A DNA stretch of 16,513 nt from Acidimicrobiales bacterium. GTDB lineage: Bacteria; Actinomycetota; Acidimicrobiia; Acidimicrobiales; Iamiaceae. Below the pieces are notes generated by a model that made no database searches, was not told the DNA's origin, and saw nothing but the letters and a program-made list of their open reading frames with translations. How positions within the stretch are numbered: position 1 is the first letter of the stretch; every line of letters starts with the position of its first letter. The translations under genes were made by a program, and so were the position numbers. This document shows positions 1 through 6,999 of this stretch, piece by piece. Location: positions 1 to 16,513 of the forward strand of contig JAGQSI010000011.1 in assembly GCA_020439605.1 (NCBI GenBank), in the 5' to 3' direction.

Positions 1-12
1 GACCATAGGGCG

Positions 13-1317
13 CTAGCCGCGGGTTTGACCGTTGCCACGAACGATGTATTTCGCGGTGGTCAGTTCACGCAGGCCCATCGGCCCTCTCGCATGGAGCTTC
101 TGGGTGCTGATGCCGATCTCGGCACCAAAACCGAACTCCTCGCCATCTACAAAGCGCGTGGATGCATTTACCACCACAGCCGCGGCATCCACCTCGGTTG
201 TGAATCGGTCTGCTGCTTCGATCGAGCGTGTAACGATGGCCTCGCTGTGGCCCGAGCCATAGCGGGTGATGTGGGCTATGGCTTCGTCCAGGGAGTCCAC
301 CACTCGAACTGCGAGTTTCAGGTCCAAGAATTCGCTGGCCCAATCGTCATCGGTGGCCGCGGTAGCTGTGGCTATTGCGCCACACACAGCGCTGTCACCA
401 ACTATCTCCACACCCTCAAGCGCAGACTCGACCAGCGGCAAAAATGCGTCGGCCACATCTCGATGAATGAGGAGGTTCTCGGCCGCGTTACACACAGATG
501 GCCTCTGCATCTTGGCGTTGACGATGATCCTTTGAGCCATCTCAAGATCTGCGTCTGCGTCCACGTAAACGTGACAGTTGCCGTCTCCGTCTATGACGAA
601 AGGAACCGTTGCGTTCTCTCTGATCGAAGCGATGAGCGACGCGCCTCCTCGAGGAATGAGACAGTCGATGTAGTCGCGTTGGCGCATGAACTCAACTGCT
701 GCTTGGCGAGATGTGTCCTCCACGAGCACCAGTGAGTCAGCGGGCAACCCGACCTTCTCGTAGGCCTCTCTCAGCACCGAAGCAATCGCAGTGTTCGAGG
801 TGATCGCACCCGAGGAACCGCGAAGGAATGCCGCATTGGAGGACTTGAGGCAGAGCCCTGCAGCATCGGAGGTGACATTGGGGCGGTTCTCATAGATGAT
901 CGCCACAACGCCAAGCGGCACCCGCACCCTCGAGATACGGAGACCGTTGGGTCGCACCCAACCATCGAGCACCTCACCCACCGGGTCACCCAAAGCCGCT
1001 ACCTGGCACAGCCCGCCGGCCATTGCCTCCACCCGATCGGCGTTGAGTCGGAGCCTATCGATCACTGTTGGGCTCACACCATCTTCGGTTGCCCTAGCAA
1101 CGTCGGTGGCGTTTGCCTCCAGGATCTCATCGGTTCTGGCCACGAGAAGCTCAGCGCCAGCGAGCAACGCCTCGTCCTTCTGGCTGGTTGAGGCAAGTGC
1201 GAGCAGACGGGAGGCAGCTTTGACGCGCTGGCCCAGCTCAGGAATGGAAGTTAGTGAAGCCACGGCGAAAGAGGCTACCCGCACCTTCCAAAGACCCCTA
1301 GGGTTGCAGGGTGCCAT
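13..1317 (-). CDS. proA: Gamma-glutamyl phosphate reductase (glutamate-5-semialdehyde dehydrogenase)
   Basis: Catalyses the NADPH-dependent reduction of glutamyl 5-phosphate to glutamate 5-semialdehyde, the second step of proline synthesis, in the cytosol. The protein is of the aldehyde-dehydrogenase fold. Visible family signatures are the segment [20 protein letters not shown], the catalytic cysteine in [14 protein letters not shown] (Cys276, counted from ATG 1317) and the family ending [11 protein letters not shown]. From ATG 1317 it is 434 residues, slightly longer than the usual 415–425; GTG 1284 (423 residues, with AGGGG about 10 bases upstream) is an equally good start. The reading frame is open up to 1599, but that extension runs back through the acetyltransferase gene and has no ProA homology. 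With ATG 1317 the gene overlaps the divergent GTG 1311 by 7 bases. It is complete, with its TAG at 13–15. It lies on the same strand as proB but is separated from it by an 8-kb block of opposite orientation, so it needs its own promoter; I could not find one. Confidence 0.95.
   Translation of the reverse strand: MAPCNPRGLWKVRVASFAVASLTSIPELGQRVKAASRLLALASTSQKDEALLAGAELLVARTDEILEANATDVARATEDGVSPTVIDRLRLNADRVEAMAGGLCQVAALGDPVGEVLDGWVRPNGLRISRVRVPLGVVAIIYENRPNVTSDAAGLCLKSSNAAFLRGSSGAITSNTAIASVLREAYEKVGLPADSLVLVEDTSRQAAVEFMRQRDYIDCLIPRGGASLIASIRENATVPFVIDGDGNCHVYVDADADLEMAQRIIVNAKMQRPSVCNAAENLLIHRDVADAFLPLVESALEGVEIVGDSAVCGAIATATAATDDDWASEFLDLKLAVRVVDSLDEAIAHITRYGSGHSEAIVTRSIEAADRFTTEVDAAAVVVNASTRFVDGEEFGFGAEIGISTQKLHARGPMGLRELTTAKYIVRGNGQTRG
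1299..1304 (+). promoter_or_regulatory. Putative -10 element (TAGGGT) for a leaderless acetyltransferase mRNA
   Basis: TAGGGT fits the TANNNT -10 pattern and is followed by exactly six bases (TGCAGG) before GTG 1311, the spacing expected if transcription begins at the start codon. No convincing -35 is seen. The same spacing recurs before the starts at 1942, 8756 and 11965. It overlaps the 5' end of proA on the other strand. Confidence 0.4.
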
Positions 1318-1919
1318 CTTCCCCCGACCAGGTTTCTGTGCGCCACGCTCAACGCGATGACCACAAGAAGCTTGGTGCTGGATTGGCCAGAGCATTTGAG
1401 ACGGACCCGCTCTGGCGCTGGCTGGCACCCTCGGACAACTGGCCCGACGCCGCAACAAAATGGTTTGGTACCTATTTGAAGTTCCAGATCGCCCACAGCG
1501 CAACCGTGTTGAGCGATGAGCAGTCCCGAGGTGTCGCCGTGTGGCTACCTCCGGGGCAGTGGAAAGGCACGTTGGGTGAAGCCACAACGCTTCTGGCACC
1601 TTCGCTTCGACTCTTCACAAAGCGCACGATCGTTGCTTTGAAGTTCCTTGCCGAAGTGGAACGTCGCCACCCAACACATCAGGACCATTGGTATCTCGGG
1701 TTGTTGGGCACGGACCCAGCCCACCAAGGAAGTGGCGTAGGCGCGGCTTTGATCACAGAGGTGACCTCGCGTTGCGACATCGAGGGGATCCCCGCATTTC
1801 TGGAGTCGTCGAACGAGGACAATCTTGGCTACTACGCTCGATTCGGCTTTGTTGTGATCGACGAGATCCAAAAAGGCGACAGCCCTACCCTTTGGCAAAT
1901 GTGGCGTGACCCCAGGTAA
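1311..1919 (+). CDS. GNAT-family N-acetyltransferase
   Basis: Predicted acetyl-CoA-dependent N-acetyltransferase; the substrate is unknown. The 202-residue protein has the usual GNAT layout: an N-terminal strand-helix region (VRHAQRDD...), then motif A near residues 128–150, with [20 protein letters not shown] containing the acetyl-CoA pyrophosphate-binding Q-x-x-G-x-G (Gln139-Gly-Ser-Gly142-Val-Gly144), and motif B near 162–181 ([18 protein letters not shown]) with the usual Asn and Tyr residues. GTG 1311 is chosen because a -10-like hexamer lies six bases before it; GTG 1338 is an alternative. The gene is divergent from proA and ends 22 bases before the AAA+ ATPase gene, so it could be the first gene of the envelope block, although the next gene has a promoter-like site of its own. 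A role in small-molecule or protein acetylation cannot be told apart from the sequence. Confidence 0.88.
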   Translation: MPSSPDQVSVRHAQRDDHKKLGAGLARAFETDPLWRWLAPSDNWPDAATKWFGTYLKFQIAHSATVLSDEQSRGVAVWLPPGQWKGTLGEATTLLAPSLRLFTKRTIVALKFLAEVERRHPTHQDHWYLGLLGTDPAHQGSGVGAALITEVTSRCDIEGIPAFLESSNEDNLGYYARFGFVVIDEIQKGDSPTLWQMWRDPR

Positions 1920-1935
1920 TGAATGCTGAGATGAT
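1906..1935 (+). promoter_or_regulatory. Putative promoter for the AAA+ ATPase operon
   Basis: GTGACC at 1906–1911 (four of six matches to TTGACA) lies 18 bases from GATGAT at 1930–1935 (four of six matches to TATAAT). Six bases later comes ATG 1942, with no Shine-Dalgarno sequence between. This fits a leaderless start. The site overlaps the end of the acetyltransferase gene, so read-through from upstream is also possible. Confidence 0.35.
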
Positions 1936-1941
1936 TGGACC

Positions 1942-3417
1942 ATGGTGAGTCAGCCTCGACAGATGCAGAACGCGGTAGAGGCCTTCATTGCCGAGGTGGC
2001 AGTTGCGTTGCGTGACCTCATGGATCAACTTCCGGGCCAAGATGGCAGGCTGGCAAGACAAGATGCCGCAACCGAGGCATTCAACCTCGTCACAGCGTTG
2101 ATAGATGTGGACAGGACCCATACGGATGACGAGCTGTGGGGTGTCATCTTCGCTTTCGGTCGTTGGATTCCAGATCAATTGTCACGTGCCAAACCCGATG
2201 ACCTTCGTCGCAGCAGCTTGCTGGTGGACAAGGCTGCTTGGTTGAACCGACCTTCGGACATGTTCGAGGTGTTTGTAGCTGCGGACAAGCGCTTTGGCAC
2301 CTCCCACAGTCGCACCTATTACGACCGGGCGTTGCACCTTGCTTTCACGGTGGCCGCGTTGGAAGCGGCGCCGTCTCGCTCAGAGTTACATGCGATAGAA
2401 GCCATGCGCTCGCAGCTTCTCAATGCGATGGACGGACTCCCATCATCCCCACGGCCTCAGCCCGGGGCCACCTCTGGGTCCGGTCCCGCTCAAGACACGT
2501 CTTCACTTGCACCCAACGCTTCGAAAGAACCGGGGGAACCGGATGAACCCGCCAAGCCAGCGAGACCCATCGAGGAGTTGCTCGCTGAGCTAGATGATCT
2601 TGTTGGTTTGGAAAGCGTCAAGTCCGAGGTTCGCCTTGTCACAGCGCTTCTTCAAGTTCAGAAACTTCGCGACGAACGCGGCCTTCCCACCAATCCCCAA
2701 TCCCGACACCTGGTATTCACCGGCAATCCCGGCACCGGCAAGACCACGGTGGCGCGGCTGCTCGCCGAGATCTACCGCTCACTCGGAGTTGTGGAGAAGG
2801 GACAACTCGTCGAGACGGATCGATCGGGAATGGTCTCTGGTTTCGTGGGTCAAACTGCGCTGAAGGTGATGGAGGTAGCTGATCGAGCTACCGGAGGGGT
2901 TCTGCTCATCGACGAGGCCTACGCCCTTGCCAGAGGCGGCGAAAATGACTTTGGGCGCGAAGCAATAGACACGTTGGTGAAAGTCATCGAGGACAGACGT
3001 GACGAGCTTGTGGTCATCGCCGCTGGCTATCCAGACGAGATGGCGGACTTCATTGCCGCCAATCCCGGTCTCGCGTCTCGATTCCCAAAAACCGTGTTCT
3101 TCCCTGACTACAGCAACGATGACTTGTGGAAGATCTTCACCAGCATCGGCAACAAAGCTGGCTACAAGCCTGACGATGAAGCAGAGGCGAAGGTCAAGGC
3201 TTGGTTCGAGTCCGTTCCTAGAGACAAAGGCTTCGGCAACGGTCGCCTAGCCCGCAACCTTTTCGAGGATGCTGTGGCCAGACAGGCAACACGAGTGGTT
3301 CAAATCGAGAACCCAACCGATGAGCAACTGACCACGCTCGCTGCGGCAGATATCGCGGAGATCGGTGAAGGCCCTCGCCATTCGAACACCGACGACAAAA
3401 CAGAGTCGCAACCATGA
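1942..3417 (+). CDS. AAA+ ATPase of the CbxX/CfqX (SpoVK-like) family with a helical N-terminal domain
   Basis: Cytosolic AAA+ ATPase of 491 residues. Residues 1–165 are helical and have no named motif; the segments around 45–72 and 130–160 (acidic residues followed by conserved helices) recall TerB-like domains, which is inference. Residues 166–208 form a Pro/Ser/Glu-rich linker. The AAA+ module begins near 210 with a family-typical segment (ELDDLVGLESVK). It has Walker A GNPGTGKT (261–268), Walker B LLIDEAYAL (321–329, Asp324 and Glu325), sensor-1 region VVIAAGYPDEM, arginine finger in NPGLASRF (Arg380) and a lid segment GFGNGRLARNLFE. All catalytic positions are present, so it should hydrolyse ATP. 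Relatives include CbxX (Rubisco activase), SpoVK and the EccA ATPases of type VII secretion; the neighbours support none of these, as there are no Rubisco or Esx genes. Its stop overlaps the next start (ATGA at 3414–3417), implying coupled translation with the exported proteins that follow. It probably remodels a partner encoded in the same operon. Confidence 0.9.
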   Translation: MVSQPRQMQNAVEAFIAEVAVALRDLMDQLPGQDGRLARQDAATEAFNLVTALIDVDRTHTDDELWGVIFAFGRWIPDQLSRAKPDDLRRSSLLVDKAAWLNRPSDMFEVFVAADKRFGTSHSRTYYDRALHLAFTVAALEAAPSRSELHAIEAMRSQLLNAMDGLPSSPRPQPGATSGSGPAQDTSSLAPNASKEPGEPDEPAKPARPIEELLAELDDLVGLESVKSEVRLVTALLQVQKLRDERGLPTNPQSRHLVFTGNPGTGKTTVARLLAEIYRSLGVVEKGQLVETDRSGMVSGFVGQTALKVMEVADRATGGVLLIDEAYALARGGENDFGREAIDTLVKVIEDRRDELVVIAAGYPDEMADFIAANPGLASRFPKTVFFPDYSNDDLWKIFTSIGNKAGYKPDDEAEAKVKAWFESVPRDKGFGNGRLARNLFEDAVARQATRVVQIENPTDEQLTTLAAADIAEIGEGPRHSNTDDKTESQP

Positions 3418-4325
3418 GAGAACGAGTTCTCGCCGTGGTTGGGGCGCTTTGCCTCATAGCCCTAGCAATAGTTGTGCGCGGCGCTTTGAGCGACAAGGAC
3501 GAATCCGGGCCAGACTCAGATTCCAATTCATCGGGTTCGGACCTGCCCGTTGTGGCATGTACCGAGGACCTGATGTCGATATGTGATCAGTTGGCCAAAG
3601 ATGACCACATAGCCAAGGACCCACCCACGCTTGAGCTTGGTCAGGATGTACCCGATGGGGTCAATGCCTGGATCACATGGGATCCAGCCCCTCGGATCGC
3701 TGGATTTGCGATTTCGCAGACCAACCCTAGGAGTGTGTGGACCCACGTCTACGGGATTGCCGAGGCACAACTGGCGGCCGCTGGGACAAGCACCAGTCTC
3801 CAATCAGCCTGTGGACCAACCACAAAGTGGAAATGTATCGCCGAGTTCGTTGCTGACGGTTCCAACCCGATCGGATTGGGTTCACCAACCACCTCCGAAG
3901 GTCTTGCCCGGCTCAATCCAGTAGCAACTGCACTGATCGGCGAGGAATCCGATCGAGCGTTAGAGCTTCGACCCGCAATCAAATCACCTCAGAACGGCCA
4001 GAGCGATGCGCGAACCATGTCTCGTGAACTCGTCACACGGCCGGGGGCAGTCTCGCTTGTAGTAGGCCCGGTTGGGCTCCTTCGTCCAGATGCTGAGTCC
4101 GAGGGGGGCAAGAACCGCAAGATCAAGGTAGAGCTACCCACCCCAGAGGCTGTGGCCAACGTCGTACTGGCTACCAAGACCGACAACATCGACTCAGAAG
4201 GTCTCTGTAAACGGCTCACGCAGACCCACCTCGAGCCGCTTGGGCTGCGCGCTGCTTGCGGAGCACCTGAAATAGACGAGACTAGAGCAGGATTTCTTTT
4301 TCAGATCTGGAAACGGTTCAAATGA
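3414..4325 (+). CDS. Membrane-anchored, cut-down periplasmic-binding-like protein
   Basis: A 303-residue protein of unknown function. Residues 5–23 form one hydrophobic segment after a charged start (MRER), read as a signal anchor. A Ser/Asp/Gly-rich linker (26–43) leads to the outer domain. This domain looks like a shortened type 2 periplasmic-binding fold: it has VNAWITWDPAP (83–93) and GLGSPTTSEGLARL (154–167), the second resembling the (D/N)PxxSxxGLxxL strand-helix of solute-binding proteins and matching NPNFSTSGLSAL in the next gene's product. The outer domain holds six cysteines in three close pairs (49/57, 133/141, 265/282), which would suit three disulfides. There is no lipobox. It is coupled by 4-base overlaps to the genes on both sides, ATGA at 3414–3417 upstream and ATGA at 4322–4325 downstream. 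I infer a partner or sensor for the binding-protein/vWA lipoprotein. Confidence 0.78.
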   Translation: MRERVLAVVGALCLIALAIVVRGALSDKDESGPDSDSNSSGSDLPVVACTEDLMSICDQLAKDDHIAKDPPTLELGQDVPDGVNAWITWDPAPRIAGFAISQTNPRSVWTHVYGIAEAQLAAAGTSTSLQSACGPTTKWKCIAEFVADGSNPIGLGSPTTSEGLARLNPVATALIGEESDRALELRPAIKSPQNGQSDARTMSRELVTRPGAVSLVVGPVGLLRPDAESEGGKNRKIKVELPTPEAVANVVLATKTDNIDSEGLCKRLTQTHLEPLGLRAACGAPEIDETRAGFLFQIWKRFK

Positions 4326-6169
4326 CTACTGCATCAACATGGACAAGGCGGGCCGCGTTTCTAGCCGCCAGCGCTCTCATCATCACGGGATGCGGCGGGG
4401 GTGGCTCCAATGAGGATCCCAACGCCAGCGACGACCCCTTCGGCGATCCCGGCAACTGCACGGTGATCGAAACCGCTGTCAGTTCCGAGAAGATCGATCT
4501 GATGACGGACCTGGCCAAGCAGTTCAACACTTCTGATGAAGCCAAATCCGATGGCGGATGTGTATTTGTCCGTCCGTACTCAAAGGCTTCGGGCGGCGCC
4601 ACCACCGCACTAGCCGAAGGCTGGGATGAGTCCGCAGATGGTGCCAAGCCCGTGATCTGGTCACCGGCTGCTTCAAGCTGGGGTCAGATACTCAACCAAC
4701 GCCTGGCCAACGATGGTCAGGGCGAGATGGTGTCGGCAAAGCCTGTGTCTTTCATGCTCACCCCGCTGGTAATCGCCATGCCAAAGCCAATGGCCGACGC
4801 ATTGAACTACCCCGAGACTCCAATCGGCTGGGCCGACATCGCGGAACTCTCCACCTCGCAAGAAGGCTGGGCCAAGTACGGCCACCCAGAGTGGGGGGCG
4901 TTCAAACTCGGCAAGACCAATCCCAATTTCTCGACCAGTGGCCTCTCCGCACTCATCAGCCAGACCTATGCCGCAACAGGCAAGACCCGTGATCTCTCCA
5001 CCGAAGACCTGAACTCAGCCAAGGTCAAAGACCTAGCCAAACAAATCGAATCCTCAGTGGTTCACTACGGCGACATCACCATGACCTTCCTCAACAACTG
5101 GTATCGCACGGACAGATCCGGTACTTCGCTGCTATATGCCTCCGCAGTGGCAGTGGAGGAGAAGTCGGTCGTGGACTACAACTCCGGCAACCCAGATGGC
5201 GTTCTCGAACCCGGAGAAACCCCACGCAAGCCGAAGGTCCCGCTCGTTTCGATCTACCCCAAGGAAGGCACGCTCTACAGCGACAGCCCCCTATATGTCC
5301 TCGATGCCGAGTGGGTGAGCGAGGCGCAACGAGACGGCGCTCAAGCGTTCATCGAGTTCGTTCAACGTCCAGAGGCCCAGCGCAAGGTGCTCGACTACGG
5401 GTTTCGACCAGCTAACCCCGACGTTGCGGTAACCAGGCCAATCGTCAAGGAGAACGGTGTAGATCCGTCGCAGCCGGCCAAGCTTCTCCAGGTTCCGTCG
5501 CCTCCGGTCATGATCGATCTGCTCGATTCGTGGCGTAACAACCGCAAGGGAGCGCGGGTACTTCTCGTCCTCGATGTTTCTGGATCGATGGAAGAACCTG
5601 CAGACCCAGAGGACCCCAACGGGGAAACAAAGCTTGACCTTGCCAAGAGAGCCGCTATCGAGGCACTCGGCGAATTCAACAGCACGGATCAAGTTGGTCT
5701 TCGGGTGTTCACCACCAACCTTGGACCAAACGAGGACCTCAACTATCTAGACGTGCTTCCCGTGCAACCAATGTCCACCAACCGCGAGAAGCTTCGTAAC
5801 CAGATACGCAACCAGATTCCTCAATATGGAACGCCTCTCTACGACGTCACCCAGTCCTCGTTCGAAGAAATGACCAACTCCTATGACAAGACGTTGATCA
5901 ACGCTGTGGTCTTGTTGACAGACGGAGTAAACGACGACGGCGACACCAGCGATGACCGCCAGCAGTTCCAGAGCCTGATCACATCGCTACAGAACTCGAC
6001 CAGCGGTGAGAACTCCAAGCCTGTGCGCGTGTTCACTATCGCCTATGGCAAGAGCGCCGATTTCGACACTCTCGAAGACATTGCTCAGGCATCAAATGCC
6101 GCCGCATACGACGCCAGCGACCCGGCCTCAATCAACAAAGTCTTCGTGGCTGTGCTGTCCAACTTCTGA
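4322..6169 (+). CDS. Lipoprotein with periplasmic-binding domain fused to a von Willebrand factor A domain
   Basis: An exported 615-residue lipoprotein. The signal peptide ends in the lipobox ITGC with Cys24 as the lipidated residue, followed by a Gly/Asn/Asp-rich tether. Residues about 45–380 form a type 2 solute-binding-like domain: VIWSPAASSW (111–120), FMLTPLVIAMPKPMA (144–158), NPNFSTSGLSAL (200–211), and a C-terminal lobe with AQAFIEFVQRPEAQ (340–353) and GFRPANPDVA. Residues about 411–615 form a vWA domain with a complete MIDAS: DVSGS (Asp418, Ser420, Gly421-Ser422), Thr504 in YGTPLYD and Asp534 in LLTDGVNDDG. It should bind a divalent metal and then a protein partner. No ABC permease or ATPase lies nearby, so it is probably not a transporter subunit. 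The start ATG 4322 overlaps the previous stop. The next gene begins 20 bases downstream. The domain fusion is known in actinobacteria; its function there is, to my knowledge, not established. Confidence 0.9.
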   Translation: MTTASTWTRRAAFLAASALIITGCGGGGSNEDPNASDDPFGDPGNCTVIETAVSSEKIDLMTDLAKQFNTSDEAKSDGGCVFVRPYSKASGGATTALAEGWDESADGAKPVIWSPAASSWGQILNQRLANDGQGEMVSAKPVSFMLTPLVIAMPKPMADALNYPETPIGWADIAELSTSQEGWAKYGHPEWGAFKLGKTNPNFSTSGLSALISQTYAATGKTRDLSTEDLNSAKVKDLAKQIESSVVHYGDITMTFLNNWYRTDRSGTSLLYASAVAVEEKSVVDYNSGNPDGVLEPGETPRKPKVPLVSIYPKEGTLYSDSPLYVLDAEWVSEAQRDGAQAFIEFVQRPEAQRKVLDYGFRPANPDVAVTRPIVKENGVDPSQPAKLLQVPSPPVMIDLLDSWRNNRKGARVLLVLDVSGSMEEPADPEDPNGETKLDLAKRAAIEALGEFNSTDQVGLRVFTTNLGPNEDLNYLDVLPVQPMSTNREKLRNQIRNQIPQYGTPLYDVTQSSFEEMTNSYDKTLINAVVLLTDGVNDDGDTSDDRQQFQSLITSLQNSTSGENSKPVRVFTIAYGKSADFDTLEDIAQASNAAAYDASDPASINKVFVAVLSNF

Positions 6170-6189
6170 TGAGGAACTAGAACGGTCAC

Positions 6190-6999
6190 GTGGCGTCGCT
6201 CAGTTTTCGAGATCGATTCTTCTCCCCGCAGGTGGGACGTGTTGTCACGTCGCCCTCTGCCATCTTGGCGCTCGGCGCAGGAGCTGCAGTTGGGGTGTTG
6301 GCAACAATCTCTACCGGAGGGTTGGCCGCACCAATTGTTGCTGGCATCGCCGGTGGCGCCTTGGGCTATGGAGGACGGGTTGCTCTGGCCATCCCCAAGA
6401 AGGGCAAAGGCCCCGAGATAGACCCTTTCGCCGTTGATGAACCTTGGCGCTATGCAGTGAGAGATGCGATTCGGGCCAAGGGCCGACTCGAAACAGCTAG
6501 TAGTTCGTTTCGCAAGGGACCGCTCGCAGACTCGATGGTTTCACTATCAGCGCAGCTCGATGACGCGGTAGAAGAGGTTTGGCGCGTGGCACAAGGAGGC
6601 CAGCGCCTATCGGAAGCACGCAAACAGATCAACGATCGTGAAGTCCGCTGGGAGTTGCAACGAGCAGAAGCCAACGAGCCAACAAGCGAAGCTGGCCAAG
6701 CCATCAAGGATCAGATCGTAGAGTCGTTGAACCAGCAACTCGCATCGGCCAAACGAATCGATGACCTGCTCAAATCCACCTTTGATGAGTTGACCCTTCT
6801 CAACTCTCGACTTGATCAGGCGGTAACCCAGTCCGTGGAACTGTCTGTCTCGAGCGACCGGAGCACAATTGGTCCCGTCGGCGCTGATCTCACTGCCATC
6901 GTGGACCGTCTTGGAGCGTTGGGACAAGCGATGAACGATCTCTCTCAGGTTCCGTCTCCCCCGCCTCCTGCGCCACCAAACCACTCGACCCAGACGTGA
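6190..6999 (+). CDS. Glycine-zipper membrane protein with coiled coil, function unknown
   Basis: A 269-residue protein that I do not recognise as a named family. Residues about 22–68 are hydrophobic and rich in small residues, with closely spaced glycines (for example GAGAAVG and GIAGGALGYGG). This pattern suits a glycine zipper or two short membrane-inserting helices. Residues about 85–255 are predicted to be long charged helices (VSLSAQLDDAVEEVWRVAQ, ELQRAEANEPTSEA, SAKRIDDLLKSTFDELTLLN), and the tail is Pro-rich (PSPPPPAPP). The layout of a short hydrophobic head and a helical body recalls XpaC-type proteins encoded beside TelA in tellurite-resistance-like clusters, but I see no decisive motif. 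GTG 6190 is chosen because the only upstream in-frame ATG (6169) is followed at once by TAG. GAGGA at 6171–6175 is rather far for a Shine-Dalgarno. The gene ends inside the murJ start (GTGA, 6996–6999), so the two are probably translated together. Confidence 0.75.
   Translation: MASLSFRDRFFSPQVGRVVTSPSAILALGAGAAVGVLATISTGGLAAPIVAGIAGGALGYGGRVALAIPKKGKGPEIDPFAVDEPWRYAVRDAIRAKGRLETASSSFRKGPLADSMVSLSAQLDDAVEEVWRVAQGGQRLSEARKQINDREVRWELQRAEANEPTSEAGQAIKDQIVESLNQQLASAKRIDDLLKSTFDELTLLNSRLDQAVTQSVELSVSSDRSTIGPVGADLTAIVDRLGALGQAMNDLSQVPSPPPPAPPNHSTQT

Noticed and set aside
25..735. Plus-strand open frame of 236 codons within proA
   Set aside because: It is the antisense of a clearly conserved gene and its translation has no recognisable domain.
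1318..1599. N-terminal extension of the proA reading frame to 1599
   Set aside because: It has no similarity to ProA, would make the enzyme about 94 residues too long, and lies over the well-supported acetyltransferase gene.
1942..3417. AAA+ ATPase as a Rubisco activase (CbxX) or type VII secretion ATPase (EccA)
   Set aside because: No Rubisco, Esx, EccB–E or PE/PPE genes lie nearby, and the N-terminal domain does not look like the repeat domain of EccA.
4322..6169. The binding-protein/vWA lipoprotein as an ABC-transporter receptor
   Set aside because: There is no permease or nucleotide-binding subunit beside it, and the vWA fusion points to protein binding.
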